A stretch of 64,000 nt of DNA from Ruminococcus sp. zg-924 (lineage in GTDB: Bacteria > Bacillota > Clostridia > Oscillospirales > Acutalibacteraceae), in assembly GCF_024433635.1 (NCBI RefSeq), contig NZ_WNJZ01000012.1, forward strand, positions 1-64,000, written 5' to 3'. Made by a program: the position numbers and the translations under genes. The notes beneath the pieces were generated by a model that was given only the letters and a program-made list of their open reading frames with translations, made no database searches and was not told the origin of the DNA. Positions 61,185 to 64,000 of the stretch are shown piece by piece. The stretch's first letter is position 1, and every line of letters begins with the position of its first letter.

Positions 61185-62579
61185 ATGAAAAGAGTGTCAA
61201 AACCGGTATTCTTCATCGTGGCAATCCTTGTGCTTGCCTTGAGCTATTTCGCTATATTCGGCTTTACAACCCAGTACGGCGATATCAAGACAACTGTTAT
61301 CAAGGGCGTAAACGACATTCGCTGGGGCATTGATATTAAGGGCGGCGTTGAGGCTACCTTTAAGCCGGCAGGCGATGTTGACGCTACTGATGAGGAAATG
61401 GAAGCCGCTAAGGCGGTTATTGAAACAAGACTTGTTTCAAGCAACATCACAGACTATGAGCTTTACGCTGACAGCTCATCAGACCGCATTATTGTTCGTT
61501 TCCCTTGGAAAGAGGACGAGGAAAACTTTGACCCCGAGAAGGCTATTGAGGAAATCTCGGCAACTGCATTGCTTACGTTCCGTCCGGGTAATTCCTATGC
61601 GTCAACCGAGCGTGACGCAAATGGAAATTTGGTTTGCAAAACTCCTACGGGCGAAACCGAGGAGGTTTTGATGGACGGCAGTAATGTTGCAAAGGCTGAG
61701 CCTGTTATGGATACATCAAAGGGTACAGCGGAATATATGGTATCGCTTACTCTTAAAGATGCGTCAATTTTTAAAGACATCACAGAAAAGTACTTAAAAA
61801 AGACAGTGTCTATATGGATGGATGACATTATGTTGTCTGCTCCGACCGTAAATGATGTAATCTCAAACGGCGAGGCTACTATTACGGGTGACTTTACAGC
61901 GCAGGAGGCAACCGACCTTGCAAACAAGATTAACGCCGGTGCGCTTCCGTTTGAGCTTGAAACCGCAAGCTTCGGAACAATCAGCCCGACTCTTGGCGCA
62001 TCATCGCTTACTGCTATGGCTTACGCCGCAATTGCAGCAGTTATAATTCTTGCGCTTCTTATGATTATTGTATACCGTCTGCCAGGTTTTGTTGCGTCAA
62101 TTGCGCTTATCGGACAGGTTGGCTTGATGGTTGCAACAATATCCGGCTTCTTCCCGGTATTCTCAAGCTTTACAATGACTCTTCCGGGTATTGCGGGTCT
62201 TATTCTTTCAATTGGTATGGGCGTTGACGCTAACATTATCACAGCCGAGAGAATCAGAGAAGAGCTTCGCTCAGGAAAGACTATTGACACAGCAATAGCC
62301 AAGGGTTCAAAGAGCAGCTTCTCGGCTATCTTTGACGGTAACGTAACGGTTATTATAGTTGCGCTTATCCTGCTTTTGGTGTTCGGCCCGTCAAACATTC
62401 TCTCCGTTATCTTCGGACAGTCAACAACAGGTACAATATATGCCTTTGGTTACACCCTGCTTATGGGCGTTGTAGCAAACTTTGTAATGGGTGTGTTTGC
62501 GTCAAGATTGATGCTTAAGTCAATTTCAGGCTTCAAAATCTTCCGCAAAAAGTTCTTGTATGGAGGTGTTGGCAAATGA
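61185..62579 (+). CDS. secD: Protein translocase subunit SecD
   Basis: Proton-motive-force-driven partner of SecYEG. 464 residues: helix 1 (about 8-28), the periplasmic-type P1 region with DIRWGIDIKGGVEATF and conserved GDFTAQEATDLANKINAGALP, then five C-terminal helices with SIGMGVDANIITAERIREELRSG. Separate from SecF. GGAGG ten bases before ATG 61185; upstream in-frame codons include leader hairpin bases and are rejected. Confidence 0.96.
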   Translation: MKRVSKPVFFIVAILVLALSYFAIFGFTTQYGDIKTTVIKGVNDIRWGIDIKGGVEATFKPAGDVDATDEEMEAAKAVIETRLVSSNITDYELYADSSSDRIIVRFPWKEDEENFDPEKAIEEISATALLTFRPGNSYASTERDANGNLVCKTPTGETEEVLMDGSNVAKAEPVMDTSKGTAEYMVSLTLKDASIFKDITEKYLKKTVSIWMDDIMLSAPTVNDVISNGEATITGDFTAQEATDLANKINAGALPFELETASFGTISPTLGASSLTAMAYAAIAAVIILALLMIIVYRLPGFVASIALIGQVGLMVATISGFFPVFSSFTMTLPGIAGLILSIGMGVDANIITAERIREELRSGKTIDTAIAKGSKSSFSAIFDGNVTVIIVALILLLVFGPSNILSVIFGQSTTGTIYAFGYTLLMGVVANFVMGVFASRLMLKSISGFKIFRKKFLYGGVGK

Positions 62580-63553
62580 ACAAGACTATAGAAACAGCTC
62601 CAAAAAAGGTGATTGACTTTTTCGGCAAGAGGAAAATCTTCTTTGGTATTTCGCTTGCAATATTTGCCCTTGGTATTATCTGCAACATTATTTTCGGTAC
62701 TCAGCTTGACATTCAGTTTACAGGCGGCGCAATAGTAAAATACAGCTACACCGGCGCAATAGACGAGGAACAGCTTAAGGACGTTCTTCAGAATGCAACT
62801 GAGCAGGAAATCTCATTCTCTATTTCAAAGAATATGATTGCCGGCGAGGATAACAGCGACGATAATTACATAGTATCACTCCAGTTCACAGGCACAGATT
62901 CACTTGAGTTTGAGCAGCAGAAGGCTATTACAGAAACACTTACTAAGACATTCCCGGACAACAACTTTGAATACAGCGAGTCAAGCTCAGTTGAATCTAC
63001 AATGGGCTGGAAGTTCTTCTTAAAGTGTATTGTAGCCGTTGCAATAGCTTGTGCGCTGATGGTGCTTTACGTTACCTTCAGATTCAAAAAAATCGGCGGT
63101 CTTGCCGCAGGTATGATGGCGCTTGTAGCGCTCTTCCACGATGTTCTGGTAATTTACTTCTTCTATGTAATTATGAGAATGCCGCTTGACGGTAACTTTA
63201 TAGCCGTTGTTCTTATGATTCTCGGTTACTCGCTTAACGATACAATCGTTATTTATGACAGAATCAGAGAGAACCGCAAAATTCTCGGCGGCAGAACTGA
63301 CCTTGCGGTGCTTACGAACATAAGCCTCACACAGGTTATCAGAAGAACACTTCTTACCTCAATTTCAACCTTGCTTGCAGTTGGCTGCGTTTTGACAGTC
63401 GGAATTATCTTCAATCTCGACTCTGTAACAAAGTTCGCTATGCCGACTATGGTTGGTCTTATTTCAGGCTGCTACTCTTCAATTGCTATTGCCACACCGC
63501 TTTGGGTTATGTGGGAAAAACGCAAAAAGAGCAAGGGAAAGAAATCTGCATAA
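62576..63553 (+). CDS. secF: Protein translocase subunit SecF
   Basis: 325 residues with the SecF N-terminal GTQLDIQFTGGAIVKYSY, six membrane helices, and the signature LGYSLNDTIVIYDRIRENR. Its ATG overlaps the secD stop (ATGA). Acts with SecD late in protein export. Ends before a clear terminator. Confidence 0.96.
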   Translation: MNKTIETAPKKVIDFFGKRKIFFGISLAIFALGIICNIIFGTQLDIQFTGGAIVKYSYTGAIDEEQLKDVLQNATEQEISFSISKNMIAGEDNSDDNYIVSLQFTGTDSLEFEQQKAITETLTKTFPDNNFEYSESSSVESTMGWKFFLKCIVAVAIACALMVLYVTFRFKKIGGLAAGMMALVALFHDVLVIYFFYVIMRMPLDGNFIAVVLMILGYSLNDTIVIYDRIRENRKILGGRTDLAVLTNISLTQVIRRTLLTSISTLLAVGCVLTVGIIFNLDSVTKFAMPTMVGLISGCYSSIAIATPLWVMWEKRKKSKGKKSA

Positions 63554-63585
63554 GATTTGACATTACAATAAATAATGTTATACTT

Positions 63586-63612
63586 AAAGGGCGTGGCAAC
63601 ACGCCCTTTTGT
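63586..63612 (+). terminator. Terminator of secDF
   Basis: AAAGGGCGTG 63586-63595 pairs perfectly with CACGCCCTTT 63600-63609 around a GCAA tetraloop, then TTGTGTT. Confidence 0.85.
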
Positions 63613-63753
63613 GTTAGCTCTGAGTGTGATTATCAGCAGGTTTAGGGAACGGTGTGTGCCGCTGCGCAGAAAGAATTATGAAAAATCGCTGAAAGCTTGA
63701 CAGAACACAGACTTGCCATTTGGGAATTTATAAACTGAAAAAGAGGAAAGAAA

Positions 63754-64000
63754 ATGCCAATAATAGAGTGTAAAAACATATCAATGAGCTATGACGGTGT
63801 AACCGTTTTCGACAGCCTGAGCTTCAGTGTTGAGAGCGGCGACTACCTGTGCATTGTCGGAGAAAACGGGTCGGGCAAGAGCACGCTTATGAAGGGACTT
63901 TTGGGATTAAAGCCGCTTAAAAGCGGAGAAATAATCTACTCAGACGGACTCAAAAGAAACGAAATAGGCTACCTGCCGCAGCAGACAGGCGCACAAAAAG
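63754..64000 (+). CDS. Metal-type ABC transporter ATPase, 5' part only
   Basis: The first 82 residues, cut by the window edge. It shows ECKNISMSYDGVTVFDSLSF, Walker A IVGENGSGKSTLMKGLLG, and a Q-loop region EIGYLPQQTGAQK. The LPQQTxxQK pattern is typical of zinc/manganese importer ATPases (ZnuC/AdcC type), but substrate is inferred. AGAGGAAAG precedes the ATG. A permease would be expected beyond the window. Confidence 0.8.
   Translation, partial: MPIIECKNISMSYDGVTVFDSLSFSVESGDYLCIVGENGSGKSTLMKGLLGLKPLKSGEIIYSDGLKRNEIGYLPQQTGAQK

Noticed and set aside
1-64000. CRISPR arrays, insertion sequences, prophage or replication origin
   Set aside because: No spaced direct repeats, transposase or integrase genes, phage structural genes or DnaA-box clusters were noticed on either strand.

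Overview
The window looks like chromosome of a low-to-moderate GC, Gram-positive, spore-forming anaerobe of the Clostridia, most like Ruminococcus/Oscillospiraceae. The evidence is SpoIIE and an alpha/beta-type SASP, a tryptophan T-box, strong Shine-Dalgarno sites, flavodiiron chemistry, and three secreted proteins with type I dockerins, one of them a GH13 amylase with a CBM26-like starch-binding domain. That last combination recalls the amylosome of Ruminococcus bromii; the species is inference.

Left end (1-5.9 kb), visibly AT-richer than the rest: a Dam-like methylase plus AlwI-family endonuclease operon, a structured non-coding stretch, a small XRE repressor, and a secreted CHAP / InlB-repeat / C-type-lectin / dockerin protein whose promoter carries an inverted repeat exactly between -35 and -10. 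Then comes core genome: spoIIE (Spo0A-type promoter spacing), rplM-rpsI, pcrA, a glycosyltransferase-lipoprotein pair, a secreted NlpC/P60 peptidase behind a leader with an intrinsic terminator, a DUF4364 regulator and an nfeD-SPFH pair.

19-26 kb is a purine operon, purE-F-M-N-purO-AICAR transformylase-D. The usual bifunctional PurH is replaced by a PurO-type cyclohydrolase and a stand-alone transformylase. A promoter, a rod-like RNA and a terminator precede it (6S-like or attenuator candidate). Opposite lies a small cohesin-like plus dockerin protein, a candidate adaptor scaffoldin. 27-33 kb carries alr-polA-LMW phosphatase-rimI-tsaD; 33-37 kb the amylase and a SASP; 37-39.5 kb an SdpR/SdpI pair with a double operator and a DUF3006/ComEC-like hydrolase pair.

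39.5-50 kb holds paaK-ACT, rqcH, secG, prfB without the usual programmed frameshift, a 58-residue small protein, tRNA-Leu(GAG), lipoproteins, a one-chain flavodiiron-flavin reductase-rubredoxin protein and an APH-fold kinase. 50.6-52.5 kb is an XRE-AbrB regulator with an ABC exporter. 52.6-59.4 kb is a complete trpEGDCFBA operon on the minus strand under a Trp T-box. The right end has a class Ic aminotransferase, secD-secF and the start of a ZnuC-like ATPase cut by the window edge.

No CRISPR array, insertion sequence, prophage or origin was seen. The most novel-looking items are the two unusual dockerin proteins (CHAP-lectin-dockerin and cohesin-dockerin); no wholly new system is demonstrated.
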